From Aquila chrysaetos chrysaetos (taxonomy: Eukaryota > Chordata > Aves > Accipitriformes > Accipitridae): DNA of 64,000 nucleotides. The notes under the pieces are model-generated. The model worked only from the letters and a program-made list of their open reading frames with translations. It did no database searches and was not told the origin of the DNA. The position numbers and the translations under genes are program-made. Location of the stretch: NCBI RefSeq assembly GCF_900496995.4, contig NC_044008.1, positions 4,440,453 through 4,504,452 of the forward strand, in the 5' to 3' direction. Shown piece by piece: positions 37,421 through 51,581 of the stretch. The first letter of the stretch is position 1; each line of letters starts with the position of its first letter.

Positions 37421-40400
37421 CTAGAAAATGAGACAAGGTGACAATAAGGAGTGGGGAAGGGTGAGATAAAAGTGAAAAAAAAAAAAAAAAAAACCAAACC
37501 AAAAACCAGCCCAGAAAGCACTCAAAAAGAGGAAGGAAAAGATTACAGTGAGGGTTTTGGAAAGAAAACAGTTTCTTTTTCAGATTCCTCATTTCTCCTC
37601 TTTGTTTTCCAAGTCCATACTCACCCCCTCTGCCCTGATTTGTATAAACAGCGTTAGCAAAAATTGCAAATCCACTTAATAACCAGCTGGTGCAATTGAT
37701 TTTTACCAGCAGACCTCAAGGCTCAGTAGAAGGGGATGAGTAATTCTACGGTGCCTGCATAACAGAAGGACAGATGGACAAGCTTCCTGGGGGACTAGTG
37801 GAAGAGGCAGAAGTAAATCCCAGGTCTCCTCTGGTTCCCAGTGTATTATCCATCCAGTGGAGTGATCTCAAGCTGGTGTTACCTGCATTGCTGCACATCT
37901 TTCGTGGACGCACATGGGTCTGATCTTTTCAAGTTATCAAAGACACTGGCCAGATGCTGCAACCTCTTCTAAGCACATGCTTGATTTTAAGCCTAGGAGC
38001 TGCTCTATTAAATAAGGTAGGATGTAACTTGCTAGGGGGAAGATTCATAAATCAGTCATATTTCTGGATGCCCATTGAGTGCTTGCATGTCAGAGAAGAC
38101 CGGAAAAAAGATCCAGTCTTTGTCCCCAGTTGCATGCAACCATCAGCCATTCTATGAAGGCAGTGGAAAACTCTCCTCCTGGTACGCAGGAAGATGGGGG
38201 GAATCTCTGTGTTGAATAAAGAGCAGAACAGATCATCAAAGTTTCCTTTCCAGTCCTTGATGTACACCACATTGATCCACTTGCTGCTTCACGAGCTGTA
38301 ACTTCACCACCAGGCCCCCCCAGAAGCTAGAGGCTGATTCAGACCAATTCCTTCCACACTGAATTGTACCTACAAAGCAGGATGGGTGCCTTTTTCTGCA
38401 AGAAGAGTATCTGTGCAACAAGTTATGCTCCCAGTTTAAACTTCTGTTTCAGGAATCTCGGCTTTTGTGCATAAATGCATGGATAAAATAAAATGGATGC
38501 AGTACTTTTTTTCTCAAAAGCCTCTCTCTGTTCTGTACACATCTGAAGTTAGTCACCTCCAGGCTATGTTAAAGTTTATGAATATCTTCCCTTTGTTGCG
38601 TATTGCCCATCACAGTTTTTTTTGGGAGGGGAAATAGAGTTCTTTTCACTTACATTTTTAACAGTCAAAGGCAGATTTTTATCCATAAGATCTAATGTAA
38701 GCATCTCTGGCAGCAAGCCAAGATCTGGCTATTTAAAAAAACAACAGTGTTTGTTCCTTTCAGATAACAGCTGTCTGCTCTAATTTGTGCAATTTCTTTA
38801 GCCAGATCCTTTTAATTACAGTAGTCTTATTTAAATGGATGTCTGGCTGGAAACCCCACCTGTCATGCAACAAGCACGGGGCCAGATCTAGCCTCCCAGG
38901 GAAAGAATACAAATTTTGCCAATAAACCAAATGGGTGCAGGTTTTCAGTTTGAAGGTCTTGCATCTGTAGACATCTGTGCGCATAAGTCAGTTTAAGCAA
39001 GCAAGAAGGCCAAATGGAGATGGGCAATTCAGTATAGAAATGCACAGATCTCGGAAGCAATGTGAGCTCAGGAGCCCGTTCAGGAAAACACTTGAAGAGA
39101 TGCTCTTTGTGAAGGTACACAGGGATGTGATGAGGTTTAGTTAACAACAGACCAGCAGCCGCATGTATCACACTGCGACAGAAGAAAACTCCTGGGTCTT
39201 CACATGGGCCAGACTCAGCTTCAGTGGACTGGGAAGGAGAAAACCCCTGGGATTCCCTGAAAAGTCCGCTGAGTTGGGCTACACCTTATCACAGACCTTT
39301 AAGCATAACTTGAAGTCCATGTTTATTTAGCAGTTGTGCTCTGCTTGCTCATGGATTTGAGCAACCATCTGATGGACCTATTTAATTGAACTGGGGACTC
39401 TAACTTGAAACTGGGGACTTTGGCACCATCCTTCTGTCAGCTGAGGAAAGAAAAGGTGGACAACCCCTCAGGTTAATTGGCATCCAAAGATCATTATATG
39501 CACTCAGTTGCTCAACTGTCTAAAGCTATGAAGCTGAAGTCTACAAGCTTGACTTAGGCATGATTAATACTGAAGTTCATTGTCTACCAGGTGCTACAGA
39601 GTGGTACAGAAATACTGTTGAAAAGAAAGATGGCATCACTCTGAGTTTTCTGGTCCAAGACTTGGAAGTTCCCCTTGCTTCTCACAAAGGTCAGTTGTCT
39701 GGAACAGCCCATGGAGAAAAATTGCTTGAGATCAGCCCTAAGTACATCATTATGAGTAGCAAGATGTAACTAAGCAGCGCAAGCTGCAATGAATTATTGG
39801 AGAGAGCTTCCAAGCCTGAGATCTACACAGCCACAGAACCCATTAAAAAGGAGAAGTGGCAAAACCCATGCTTGAAAGCACCAAAAATTCAACAGTGTGC
39901 TAGACATTAAAAGGTTAGAATGTCACGGAGCACATGTTTGCAGACAGGCTCCAACCTACACTTCCTCTGGTCCTGGGAAAGTTATCTGATGGCTCCTGTC
40001 TGCTACTGCCAGGCTCTGAAGTCTGTCAGTACCTGGAGCAGGCGAGAGTAGGCTAAGCGGGTATTTCTCAAGACGTGGCAGCGGGGATGGCATGACTTTG
40101 TCATGCCTTTATCCCCTGCAATGGTCCTAGCTCAGGGATGTTAAGCAAAAAACCGGGAATGCTGTTCCTCGGTGCCGAGACCTACAGAGCTCTGCAGGAG
40201 GCTTGGGAAGAGCCCCTCACCTTCACCCTACCCGTCTGCCTTGCAGACAGACGACAGACGACTTGCTGACCGCATGTGAGAGCATCCTCGGGTAGCAAAT
40301 GCTCAAGCCAAACTTCTGGTCACGGGTCCAGACTCACACAACGGAACAGAACAAGTCTGGTCTCATGGCAGAGTTTGGGGTCATCTTTTACAACCACAGA

Positions 40401-41891
40401 GCTCAAGGAGGACTGTAAAGGCATTTCCTGCACTCAGCGATGGGCACTGCCCCAGGATAGTTGGCACTAGTTGTCTTGAGGACATCCCTATAATAGCCAT
40501 TCCTTACTTCTAGATCATCTTCCAGGGGCTTTCTCCATTGCAGCAGAGGGAACGTGACAAACCCCTCTGCGGGAGGATGAAAAGCTGCTCCTACAGCAGA
40601 CAGAACTATAAACGTGACGTTGTACAACACACAGTTAGACAGGTACAGGTATGCATCCTGCACACAAAATACCAGGGTTCCCTAGTCGAGTCAATCCCGA
40701 TTCCTGCAAGAACTCGATTTCTTGCCCCATCAGTCCCTCAGTGCCTGGGCTGAGCCGAGCTCCTCTCTGCAGAGGCGCCTGCTCCCTCTGCCTCGCCAGG
40801 ACATGGCAGGGACGGAGTTAAACCAACCTGCTTCTGTTCTGCCTGCAACTGCTGTGAGAATGAATAGTCACTATCAGAGATGCTTTCAACTTTATAAACA
40901 ATGAGTATAAAGCAGGCAGTATTTAAATTGATCTTTTGAAGGTACATCCTATAACAGGCTCTTAAAATTCTCAAACCAGCTGGAAGCCCTCCAGAGCACT
41001 TTTCTGCAGAGATTTTCAGATTTTGTTTTCTTCGCATTTGAAAGCACTTGCGTACATACAAATACACAATTTAACACCATTTACTGAAGAGCAAAAATTC
41101 TTCTTCCCAGGGCTTCCAGGAGGATGAATATCAGAATAATTAATGCTGCAGGATAGTACGGCTTTACCCTTATTTAGAGCAATTACCCTAAAAAATATCT
41201 GCAGGTGGAGAGGGCTCCTCAATGCAGATTAAGTGACCTAACCTCACTGCACGCCCATTGAATTAGGTTGGCCCTTGCCAAGTGAAAGATTTAACACCAT
41301 GCAATTCCTGCAGCTGATTCTTGTCTCACAAAATGTGAGACAAAACTCGGTCCAGTCTGAGTGCTCATCCGAGCTTCAGATCTATTTTATTTCACGGGAT
41401 AGATGGGTCCAAAGGCCTCTCAGCCCTTCTCCACCACACCACCCGCTGAGTGTTGCAGTCCCATCACGGCATCCCATCCAGTGGGAAAGCAAGGAATGCA
41501 CACACTCCTCACTGTGTCTGCTCCCGTGAGGAACCGCTAACGCAGGATCACTCCTTGCTAGTAGGTGACCATAGGAGGTATTAACGTTGCTATTCGCACC
41601 ATCTGGGGATGAGCAAAGCCTGTTTGTTACAGATTAAAGCAAGCCCAGGTTTAATTTTGTTCTCTGGTTTAAAGACTTTTTTTTTTTTTTTTCCCTCTTG
41701 TGTAATATCAGTTTATCTTCTGGAGATGGCAGCATTTCTTACAGCTGTCAAATAATTCAGTCCAGTCCCTGATCTCACGCTTTATTTTTCGTTCTAATCT
41801 TTGCACTGTCAGCATTTTTGACTGCATGTTAAACTGCTCATTTGGGATGCTTAGCTTTGTGTGCCCATCTACTTGGTACAAAGCGTATGAA

Positions 41892-41917
41892 TATTTTTAT
41901 ACACATGTATAAAAATA
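41892..41917. repeat. Perfect AT-rich inverted repeat
   Basis: An 11-base arm (tatttttatac) and its exact reverse complement are separated by 4 bases (acat). It lies within a TA-rich patch deep in intron 12. Confidence 0.85.
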
Positions 41918-42014
41918 CATATGTATACATAAAAGTGCAGACATGGCTGTCAATAGCTCATTTCACTTGAGTTCTGAGGTCCTGGGACCCTTCCTCACAG
42001 CTCAGAGCAGGCAG

Positions 42015-42042
42015 AGTGGTAAACTCACAGTGGTAAACTGAG
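42015..42042. repeat. 14-base tandem duplication
   Basis: Two adjacent copies of a 14-base unit (agtggtaaactcac and agtggtaaactgag) differ only at two bases near the end. Confidence 0.8.
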
Positions 42043-42881
42043 TTAGTCAGCCCCAGAAAGTGGCTTCCCCTACCAGTATCAGGTGGGATCTTGGAAAAAG
42101 ACTAATTTTCTCAAGGCTGGATAAAAACTTCTGTAAATATTAGAGGATAAAAAAAATTGCCAGACCAAAAACTAAACAAAAAGTGGTCAAATTTATGAAG
42201 CCTAAATATTGTATCAGCTGAAAAATAGGGGGAAAACTGATGTTTTTATTTTAAGAAGTCAACTTTTTTCAGGCCAAAGAACTGAGCAGCTACACTGCAG
42301 ACTTCTAGAAATCCCAGGCAAAGCTGAATGCATTTTGAGTTGATTTTTCTCAGAGCTGGACAACAGAAAAGCAAATTAGAATATGTGTATTGAATATGGC
42401 GATCATCTATCATTTAAAAAAACATGCTTGTGAGCTGGGCCTCTATTTTCCTTGCCAATACCCTCCACCTGTTCACACCACATGGGCTGACACCACCTAG
42501 AAATGTCTTGTAAAGACTTCATATTTTTGATGTTATAATTACAGCTGCTCACACCTTCTCTGGCAGAACCTTGTTGAAATCCCAAAGCTCTGCTGAGACG
42601 CTGCTATTTCTACTGAACCATGTTGAAATTTTGGCCAGGACTGAATGAGACCTTGCCAGTTTTCCTGCCTGCCGGTTGCAAGAGGCAAAATCCTCAAAGC
42701 CTCCCTAAACTTCCCAATTCTTCCCCAACTTTCCCATCAGCTGGTTCAAATTTGGCCAAGTAGCCTTGAATCAGATGTTTCCAAGCTGATGTATCCCCCC
42801 CAAAATACTAGGAGGGTGGCGACTTAGAAACCTTGTAGCTTCAAGATTGTGTTTCCCAAATGGCTGAACACTAAGGCGTGG

Positions 42882-42925
42882 GATGGTTTGTACAAGGGAA
42901 AAAGATGGTTTATACAAGGGAAAAA
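42882..42925. repeat. 22-base tandem duplication
   Basis: Two adjacent 22-base copies (gatggtttgtacaagggaaa, ending aa) differ at a single base (g to a), suggesting a fairly recent local duplication. Confidence 0.88.
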
Positions 42926-45900
42926 TCGCTACATTGCCCTCTACTCTCTTCTTTAGCCTTCCTTCCTGGTCAACGCCAAAATTAGGATGCTCATTTTGTG
43001 ACCAGAGCACTGTGTTTGGTTTAGTCCGTCCAACACTTTGTTGTGCTTCAGTGGTTGAGCAGTGCTGGAAGTCAAGGCTTGCAACCTCGCCGCCCTGCAG
43101 GATGACTTCTCCTGCAATGCATGGGCATCCCGCAGCCGTGCTGTGGTCAGGGAGGATCCTGCATTGCCTGGGGAGGGAAGGTGGGCCTGATCCAGGGCTG
43201 CTCAGAAGGTCCGTGGCACAACCAGGCAGTGGAGCCGAACATCAAACGGGTGTGAGACGCACATGTGCCAACCCACACGCTCTGATTCAGGTCAAATAAT
43301 TCAGGCCTGTCCCTCTGACAGCAAGGCAAAGGTAGATGGAAACTGAAATTGGCCTTCAAAAAATTTTGCAGGAATTGCAGTTTCCTCGGAGGACATATTT
43401 TAATGAGAAATTTCCTTAAGATACTCGTGGAAAACACCTCAGAACCTAAGAATTTTTCAATTAGGATCACACTCCTTATTTACAATCCTTTTTTCCTTCC
43501 TGCCAATGTAAGAGATTTTTGAAGTCAGTATTAAGCACATTAAAATAACAGAGCATGTGAAAATGGCTCACCACCAGGACTTTGAAAAGACATAATACAT
43601 TAGCAAAGCAGAAAAAAAAGTTACTGTAACATTTGCTTTTAAATTGCAATAAAGATTACTTCTCTTTTGAGTTGAGATAGTCTTCTGTGTTGCTATTTTG
43701 TGCTACAAGCCAAAATGCCTCAAGACTTAATTTGAATTTAGGTAAAAGGTGTGAATAAAAACTTGGTCAATGAAGCAAAGAAACAGTTAGAAACAAAAAT
43801 GACTTTCGAAAAGGCAAAGCCTATTTTTATCACAGAAGATCAGTGAAATGCAAAAAGAAGAATAAAACATAAGCACTCGGATGCTAGTCACTGTGTTGGC
43901 ATTACTGATTTTGGGTTTTCATGGAATTATAAACATGTTTTTCCTCCTCTTTAACATAACAGTGTCCCTTTAAACATAATACAAGAGAATAGCTCTCTGA
44001 GCTTGTTGTTAAAATTCACACCATATAATTATGTCAGCTGAATATCTGGATACAAAGATTACTGCAGTAAAATAAAACAGTCAAGTTCAAAAACAGATTG
44101 GGAAAAAAAACCCATGTGCTTGAATTTATGCTCATGTAGCAACACATGACAAGTATTCTGAGTTTCGAAAGCACTGATCATTCAGCCTCTGCAGGAATAA
44201 AAAGGAGCATTAGGGGCCTGGTGCCTACAAAAACCTGTCTGAAGGGCTGTCACACTTTATATATTTCAGCATTCACTGATTACCTGGGTTGAGGCCAGGA
44301 AGAAACTCATCCCAGAGCTCAGAGAACTGTCAACAGATTATATGACTTTTTTTTCCCTCTGGAGACATGGGGACTAGTGAGGTTCTTGTTTCAGTGTAGG
44401 AATATTCCTGGTTTTACTGTCCTCTGCAGAGGCACTCAGTACCTGAAGCAGCTCAGAAACCTCAAGAGTCAAAGCATCAGGGATTCAGAACACATTGACA
44501 CATGCATTTCTGTTTGAAACTACTTATCTATCCAGTGAAACCTCAAAAAAAAAAAAAAAATTCAATTTTTCAATTGAAAATTCAAATTGTCAATATGAAA
44601 GTCCAGAGAGGGACTACACAGCAGTGCCCTGGCTTCTAAAGTGATTGCTCCAAAAGATATTGTGACTGAACCATGCTGTCCTTTGAGCTGTGAAGGACTG
44701 CCCATGGCATGTCACAGCTCTCCTGCTCTGAATGACTTTCACGTGTTGAGTGATCGCTGCTTGGCTTCCAAAGGTCAGAAGAGAAAAACATAAGCTAGAA
44801 ATCAATCACAGCCCAGGGCGGCTTTGGCCTGGGCAGCCACATTCCGGCTTCTGTATCTGGGAACTTGAGGGCAAAATGGAGAGACCAAATAACATTGAAG
44901 TGGCAATGTTGACTTGGGATGAGATGGATGGAGATGCTTTCTATACGTCAGGAGAACAATACTATGATGCTGCCCATAAGAGAGTGTAGGAAAAGATCGC
45001 TTGGATTTTTGAGCGTGGCACCCATGGTTTTTGCAGGCACTCGTTGCTTTTCCATCCAGCAGGTTTTCCTTGCCTCAGCCACAGCTGGAAGCACAGTCCC
45101 CCCACTAAATGACCAGTAAATCCAATCTGGCTCCTGACATGACTCCATTTGGTCTGTCATCTTTTTGTTGTCGTCTCATGAAGGAAGCAGACACTTGTAT
45201 GCGTGCACTGCCTGAGACCAGAGCTGCAGACCGCCACTGCTGGATCCATCCTGAACCTGACCTCCAGCTTCCAGACCAGGGTTGGACCAGGCTGGACCAC
45301 AGACAAGATGGTTCTGCTGCTGTACGCAAGTCAACCGCTGGCATCAGTCAACATGCCCTTGGGCACCTGGACTTACAGACAGCACAAGCAGCTCTCCCTG
45401 AAGTATAAGCTCCTTCGTACAGCTGACTGTTGTGAAATTTTGTCATTTTAATTAAGTCTTGATTTTCTTTGCTTTTGGAGTTGGGTCACTTATATTTTCC
45501 TCTGAAAACTAGCCCCCAAAAAAGAGAATTAATCTTTTCCTCTCCAGGCAAGGATCCATCCCCAGGACGTGCTGTCCTAACTGACAGTCCCGAAGGGGTT
45601 AAACATGAATGCCTGGGCTCAGTGTCATATTGCCTACGGCAGTTCCCTGTTATAAATTTAATCTGTCTTTAAACAGGTGCTACATCCCACGGGCGACTGG
45701 GATATACCGCAGAGGTTATATTTGTTTCTCCTGACCCTGCAGAAGCTGTGAGCCTCTTGCTGAGCAGGCCCTAACCTCACACCCAGCAGTGGTTCGTGTC
45801 ATTAAATTCTGGGACTGAGCAGGGACTGGGAGCATCCTAACAAAACCCTGAACAAGCAGCCTTGAGAGAGTGATGTTGCTCTGAATTTGAGCTCAGGGGT

Positions 45901-46645
45901 AGCAAGAATCTCTCAGGAGTGGTTTGAGTAGGTCGGACAGACAAGACAATCTCTCAAATTTCCTTCCATCATTTTTTTTCTATGCCTTGTGTGTGCTTTA
46001 GTGTTAAGATGATTGGTTGTGGCTGTAGAAAAGGCTCTGGAAAGCTAATCAGTTGGTGATTTGTTGCCATGTAGGTCCTTGAAGATTTATACATTACTTA
46101 AATGTCACTTCAGTTTTGGACTGGAGTCCTAAGCAGGGTTTCAGGTGAAGATGCTTTGTGCTGCGCCTCTGAACTGCAGCCTTCACCACCAGTGATCCTG
46201 CATGAATTAGGAAGAGTGATGCAATTTAACAGTAACTGGGGGAAAAAGAAGATTCCTAAAGTGAACGAGAGCATGTTTATTCTTTATAGAGTTTTTTGAG
46301 TTAGCTCTGATCTAGGCTAGTCGCTGCAGCACAAAAGTACTGTTTCATGGTCCAAGAGGTTCAGATAACACCACTACGGGCACATCTGCACCCTGGCTGT
46401 GGATGTGGCCTTTGCACACCCTCAGCCCAGGGTACCAGGACGCAGATTTTAATAGCGGGTCTCTGCATAGCCACCACAATCAGTCTTGGATGCCATAATC
46501 CTCAAATGCACCCCCCAGGTTAATGTGGGGAAGGTAGATGAAGTTTCTGGAGCCACTTCCCAAGTGGTTAACGTGAAGATCCCTTCCCTTAGCACTACTC
46601 CATGTCCAAGCTATTCCCTAACATCTAGCAGGCTTAAGGACTTCA

Positions 46646-46885
<240 letters not shown>

Positions 46886-47462
46886 CTAGGGTGGAAAGAG
46901 CTGCTCAGAAAGAGGGATGCTCTTCTCTCAGAGCTGGCAACACAGCCACGTGAGGATGGGAGCTGAGCTCTGGGGAATTCACTAGGGTAGACCTTGAAAA
47001 AGCTGATGTTTAAGGCCCAATTCTGCCATTAAGACTTTGTAGACTTTGAGTTTGTTCCCCACAACCAGAATAGTTTCATGAAGCTGAACCCCGGGGAAGG
47101 ATGAGAAGGTCTTGGCGCTTACAAGAGCAGGGGCTACTTGCCTGTGTGGACAGGACATGTCAGAGAGCCAAATACTTTGGATAACAGAAACCATCTTTAT
47201 GCAAATGCTCATGAGATACATTTCCTGTTTTCTGACTTCAAATAACAAAACATAGCATATTGCTTTGTCAACATGTGAAATGCAAATGCCCTGCACCAGA
47301 TCCTCAGCAGGTGTAAGACCATGTCCACCAGCAGACTGATCTATATCAGATGTGACTTTCTCCCCTTCCTCCCAGTTAGCGGGAGGCCTGAGCAAACCGG
47401 CTGGGTCCCCTGTGCTTCTGCAGGACTTCTTCTTTGAGAATAGCAAAACACATCCCAGAGGA

Positions 47463-47548
47463 GTTAGGACCTCTATCTCTTTTTATGGGCAGGGAAAATG
47501 AGACACGGAGCAGCAGAGAAGGGTTTTCTAGAGACCACAGAGCAAAGA
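47463..47548 (-). repeat. Possible MIR-like SINE fragment
   Basis: The order tctttttatgggcaggg, aaaatgagacacggagcag, gagaccacagagcaaag resembles the reverse complement of MIR (cattttatagatgaggaaac, tgagacacagag, gtcacacagc). It is diverged and short. Confidence 0.4.
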
Positions 47549-48258
47549 AGTCTCCGCTGGAAGGCACTGCCCGTCCCGACCTTCACGCTAACAGCCTGTC
47601 GACAGTGTTTCCCATAGACTGAATAAACACGTAAGATTCATCAAAGAGGTCTTTGAAGTTCTCTACCAGACACTATTTACTGAGTAAGCTCAGACATGTT
47701 TTAGCCCTGACAAAAGTTTTATTTACCCTTTTGGCTAGTGCTGCATTTCACTTTGTGGCACTAGACAGAGAGTAGAGCCTAGAGCCTCCCTCTGTCTCTG
47801 CAGTGAATGACCAGAAATGCTAACAGTGCTGATGCTGCAGGCAGCCTTTTTACCCCCGTTTTTGTGCAGGGCACTGTTCTTTTGGGGAAACTGGGGAACG
47901 CAGTACATTTGTGACTTGTGCTGTGACTTCCAAGGTGCAGGTAGGCAATGCTAGACATCATGTAGAGGGGGCTTCCTCACGGGTCTGGCCCTCAACCTCC
48001 CTGGTCCATGCAGAGCTGGAGAGACCCCTCAGGCACTGAGATCTGCACACCCTGTCCCCTCTATGGGGAAGTGAATCTCGCTCCAAACAAGTAAGGGCAC
48101 CAGGAGCAACACCTACACAGGAAACTTGTGGGTGATGTTTGTCGCAGAAGGGCATGAAATAGCCCATCCTCTCCACACCCACGTGGTGCACCGCAGAGAG
48201 GTGCAGATGCTTGCAGGCTTGGAGAGTCCATGTTAACACAGAGGGCTGAAGCATGATA

Positions 48259-48400
48259 CAGAATCTGCTTCAACGGAGGTATTCGAGACTTGACTAGACA
48301 AACCCCTGAGCAACCTCATCTGATTAGGCCTGTTTTGAGCAGCAGGTTGGATTAGATGACCTCCAGAGGTCCCTTCCTTCCAACATAAATGTTTCTGTGA
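48259..48400 (+). repeat. CR1 LINE 3' end
   Basis: The sequence ggaggtattcgagacttg, cctgagcaacctcatctg, ggttggattagatgacctcc and agaggtcccttcc follows the CR1 3' UTR in forward order, ending with tttctgtga, a remnant of the CR1 terminal octamer. It lies antisense to PRKCQ transcription and is 5'-truncated. Confidence 0.88.
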
Positions 48401-49394
48401 CATCTATGCTCTTAAGTCTGGGTTAGTCTGGGCTGTGGCATTTGGGTTATTCCGGCTTAGCTCTAACTCAGATGTCTCAGCTCTGCTTCCCATGCAAACT
48501 GTAGACATGCCAAGTATTTTCAAGTATGGAAAGCCAACACAGCAAATATTTCACCAGTTTAAGAATTGGCTGCAGCAATTGCTTCAGCTCACTTAGCAGG
48601 CAAAAAGCAGCCCTTCTTTAAGCCACAGTTTCCACCTTGGAAAGATGTGGGATCTGAGCAATGCGATGCATAATGATACTCATTCTCCTTATTGGCTGTG
48701 AAAATACAATGGTGAGTTCCTCTGAAATTGCTTCATGCAGCTCTGCGCTGGCACCGAGTAACTTGAGTCCCCCATGTTCCAGGGGACATCTGCAAGAAGG
48801 AGGAACAATCCACAATTCATCAAGATTAATGAATCCACTGAAAACAGGTGGTTCTTGTTTCAAAAGCACAAATTCTTGGCTGTTGCAAAATTTGCTTTAC
48901 GCTCCAGCACAGATAGGAGCTGGGAAAGAGCAGTTAGCGTTCCCAGCTGGGGACCTGCTGCTCTGGAGAGGGGAGGTGATCCACACTCAACTTTTCAGCT
49001 AATGCTTCTGCCTCCCTCCGAGCTTGCTCAGCTAAGTTGGCAGGAGTAGCTCCATGAAGGGGAACAGCACAGAGATCTTTCCCACCAGCTCTCTGTGGAC
49101 ACCCAGGCCCCGTCAACCTGCACAGAAGGGGAAGTTGCAGCTTTACTTGGCTGCTTTCCTCTCCTGTCATGGGCACTCATGAGACAGCAAACTAATGGGG
49201 CAGAGGAAAGGGCAAGGAAGATCTTTGTCTTAGGCAAGGAGAAGAGCGAGTTCAAGACTCAGCCACGCCAGAGCAAGGCTTCTTTGAGGGCTTGGAGATG
49301 TTTTTCCTAAGTGGCCTTCAAACCACGTGATATTTGGTGTCATAATAAGCAATAAGCAGACCTATGCAGTGGTGTCTAGTCCCCTGATGCTTAC

Positions 49395-49570
49395 CTTGCC
49401 AAAACTGCCCTTCCCCAGCATCTTGTGCAGGACAAAATCTTCGATGGTTAGTTTTAGCTGCACTTGGTGCTCTTCCCGCTCCTGGGGTTGGTCTCCCAAG
49501 TCCGACTCTATTAGAGCCTCCCCCTTCACTGTGCCCTCCACCGGAGTCTCCCAGGAGATGCCCTGTGGCT
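49395..49570 (-). CDS. PRKCQ: PRKCQ exon 11: V3 hinge and kinase glycine loop
   Basis: The 176-base exon completes Glu342 and encodes residues 343-400. It begins PQGISWE, runs through an acidic variable stretch about five residues longer than in human, and ends with the start of the catalytic domain, IEDFVLHKMLGKGSFGK. This is the ATP-binding glycine loop, whose following Val is in exon 12. The acceptor is gttgcag and the donor is gtaagc. Confidence 0.96.
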
Positions 49571-51581
49571 CTGCAACACATATCAAAGGATTCAAATAAA
49601 CCCCTGGAAATGAGCAGAAAATGCCCAGAACACTTACAGGTATTGTGTTTAGAGTTTTAAAAGGGTATTTCAAATAAATGGAAATGTGGTGGCCACATCT
49701 ACTACGTAGATTCGTTCTGCTCCCACATTGCTTTCTCGCCAGAGGAAATTTTACTCCAGTGTAACTCCACCTTCTTCAGTGGCATTATTCCCACTTTATA
49801 AACTCCTTCATCTGTCTTTCTGTTTTATGGCAGCAAAACATGACCAAACCCTTCATTTCCGGCCACTTGTGCTGTTCATTCCTTCTTGCTGGTTGCCGTT
49901 ATGATGTGATCCCATTTTTTCGAGGCCTTCTCAAGACCCTTGGCAAAGCTAGCATGTGAAAAGATGGGACAGCGTTTTCATATTGGGTCCCTGCTCTGGA
50001 TGTGAAGCTCTGAGAGAGTACTCCAGCTGTTCTGGAGTGGAACTACTCAGAGTTTCTTCAGTACTGCATTCACTTGGATGTATGTGAGATTAAGAGATTC
50101 TGTCCCTTACTGGATTTATCCCATGTACTCAAGTGCACATTTGCTGTACTGTCCTAAATTGCTGAACAGCAAGAACACTACTCAGCTGACAAACAGACTC
50201 GCAGGTAAACCAGATTTGAAACCATTTGAGGCTTTACTGATTCACATCAGCATAGCCAGTTCTACTTGTAGAAAAGAAAGAAAATAAGCACAGATGGGGA
50301 CATCATTTATTTCCCCTTGGGGGCCAAAGGGCACCGTCCCCTTAGCTCAGATGGTACCAAAACCAGCCTTTGAGGCTCAGTAGCCTGATGCTGCACAGTA
50401 TCAAACCCAGAGCGCTGGTATAATGTGGCTCTGCCGTGCTTTAACCGGTGCCTTCTGACATTTTGCTCTAGGTCCAGTTTCCAGGATATTATCTCCACAC
50501 GGGGCAGTATTAACTTGCATTGAGAAAGTAGATGATGGTGGGCCTGGGCTCTCAGCTTAACCTTTGGTTAGGGCTGGAGCTGAGGACCCGCTGTCTCAGT
50601 CCTTGCGAGGTTTAAGTACTGATTCACTTGTACTCTTCTTTTTCTCCCTCCCCTTTCTGGTAGATGCATTTTAAAGCTCGTGAGAGGCAAAAAACCATTG
50701 TGTCAGTGCCATCATAGGCCTGCTGCAGTTACAGTACAGTGCTTGGAGGGGCACCATGATCCTGAAATGATCTTTTACGTGGGCCACATGGGTCTAAAGA
50801 AAGATGGTGATGTTTTTGCTCCTAATATCCAGAGTTCTGTGACTCAAGCACAAAGCAGACAAACAAGGGATCTCCCCAGGAGACTAATTTTTGTTTTAGG
50901 TCACTGAGCCCCTGGTAGCTTTGTCCAAGGTCTGTTAATCAACAGTGCTCCCTGATCTCTCATTCACCCTCCTAAATTCCTGCCCTTGTAGCACAGAGGG
51001 CTGTGACACCTAGATCAGCTCCTGGGTGAATGAAGTGGGGACGTGTCAATGATTTTCAAAGGTACTGGATGTCAACCCCCACCCAAAAATACAAAATCAG
51101 AAAGAGAATTAGCCATAGTGATCAGAAGGACTCCCCATCTCCTGTTCAGATCTTGGTTTCTCTTTAAAGTTCTCACATTTTACAGTCTATGAGTCCCAAG
51201 AAGGGAATAAACACATTATTGCCAGTGGAGGTATGAGGTATGCTCAAGTATGGAGTCAGAAAGAGAGTTTAAGGGTTAGCTGAATGAGTGGCCGTTGGTG
51301 TCTCATGTCACCAGCGGTTGGAATGGCAGGGGGGAAATGCAGGTTTTTTAGAGAAGAAAGGAACCAGGTTGGGATCCAGGGTATCTGCCATGTCCAAGTG
51401 ATGTAGCTGGGAAGAGTTGTTGATATCCTGGGATGACAAAAGGTATGTCTTGCTCTAGGCTGGAAAGATGCATGAAAGATTCACCGGCTAATAAATTCCC
51501 CACCCTCGTCACCTCCACCTAACCATGTACAAACCAAAAAATTAACAAAGCCTGCCACCCCATCTCACGAGGGGAATCTAC
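49571..51581 (-). other. PRKCQ: PRKCQ intron 10
   Basis: 2011-base GT-AG intron with a weaker donor (gtagat). Reading upstream of exon 11 stays open for about 34 codons into the intron, but the frame starts with TTG and no promoter is evident. No repeat recognised. Confidence 0.9.

Larger units (their letters stand above)
46886..49394 (-). other. PRKCQ: PRKCQ intron 11
   Basis: 2509-base GT-AG intron. It carries a possible MIR-like fragment near 47463-47548 and a CR1 3' end at 48259-48400. No nested gene recognised. Confidence 0.9.

Noticed and set aside
47061..47100. Minus-strand FSFM-like translation resembling the PKC hydrophobic motif
   Set aside because: It is out of context within intron 11, lacks flanking similarity, and the real motif was found in exon 18.
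49571..49673. In-frame open extension upstream of exon 11 that could start a kinase-only isoform, similar in idea to PKM zeta
   Set aside because: The frame starts with TTG, no ATG begins it, no promoter motif is evident, and exon 11 has a normal acceptor with matching phase.
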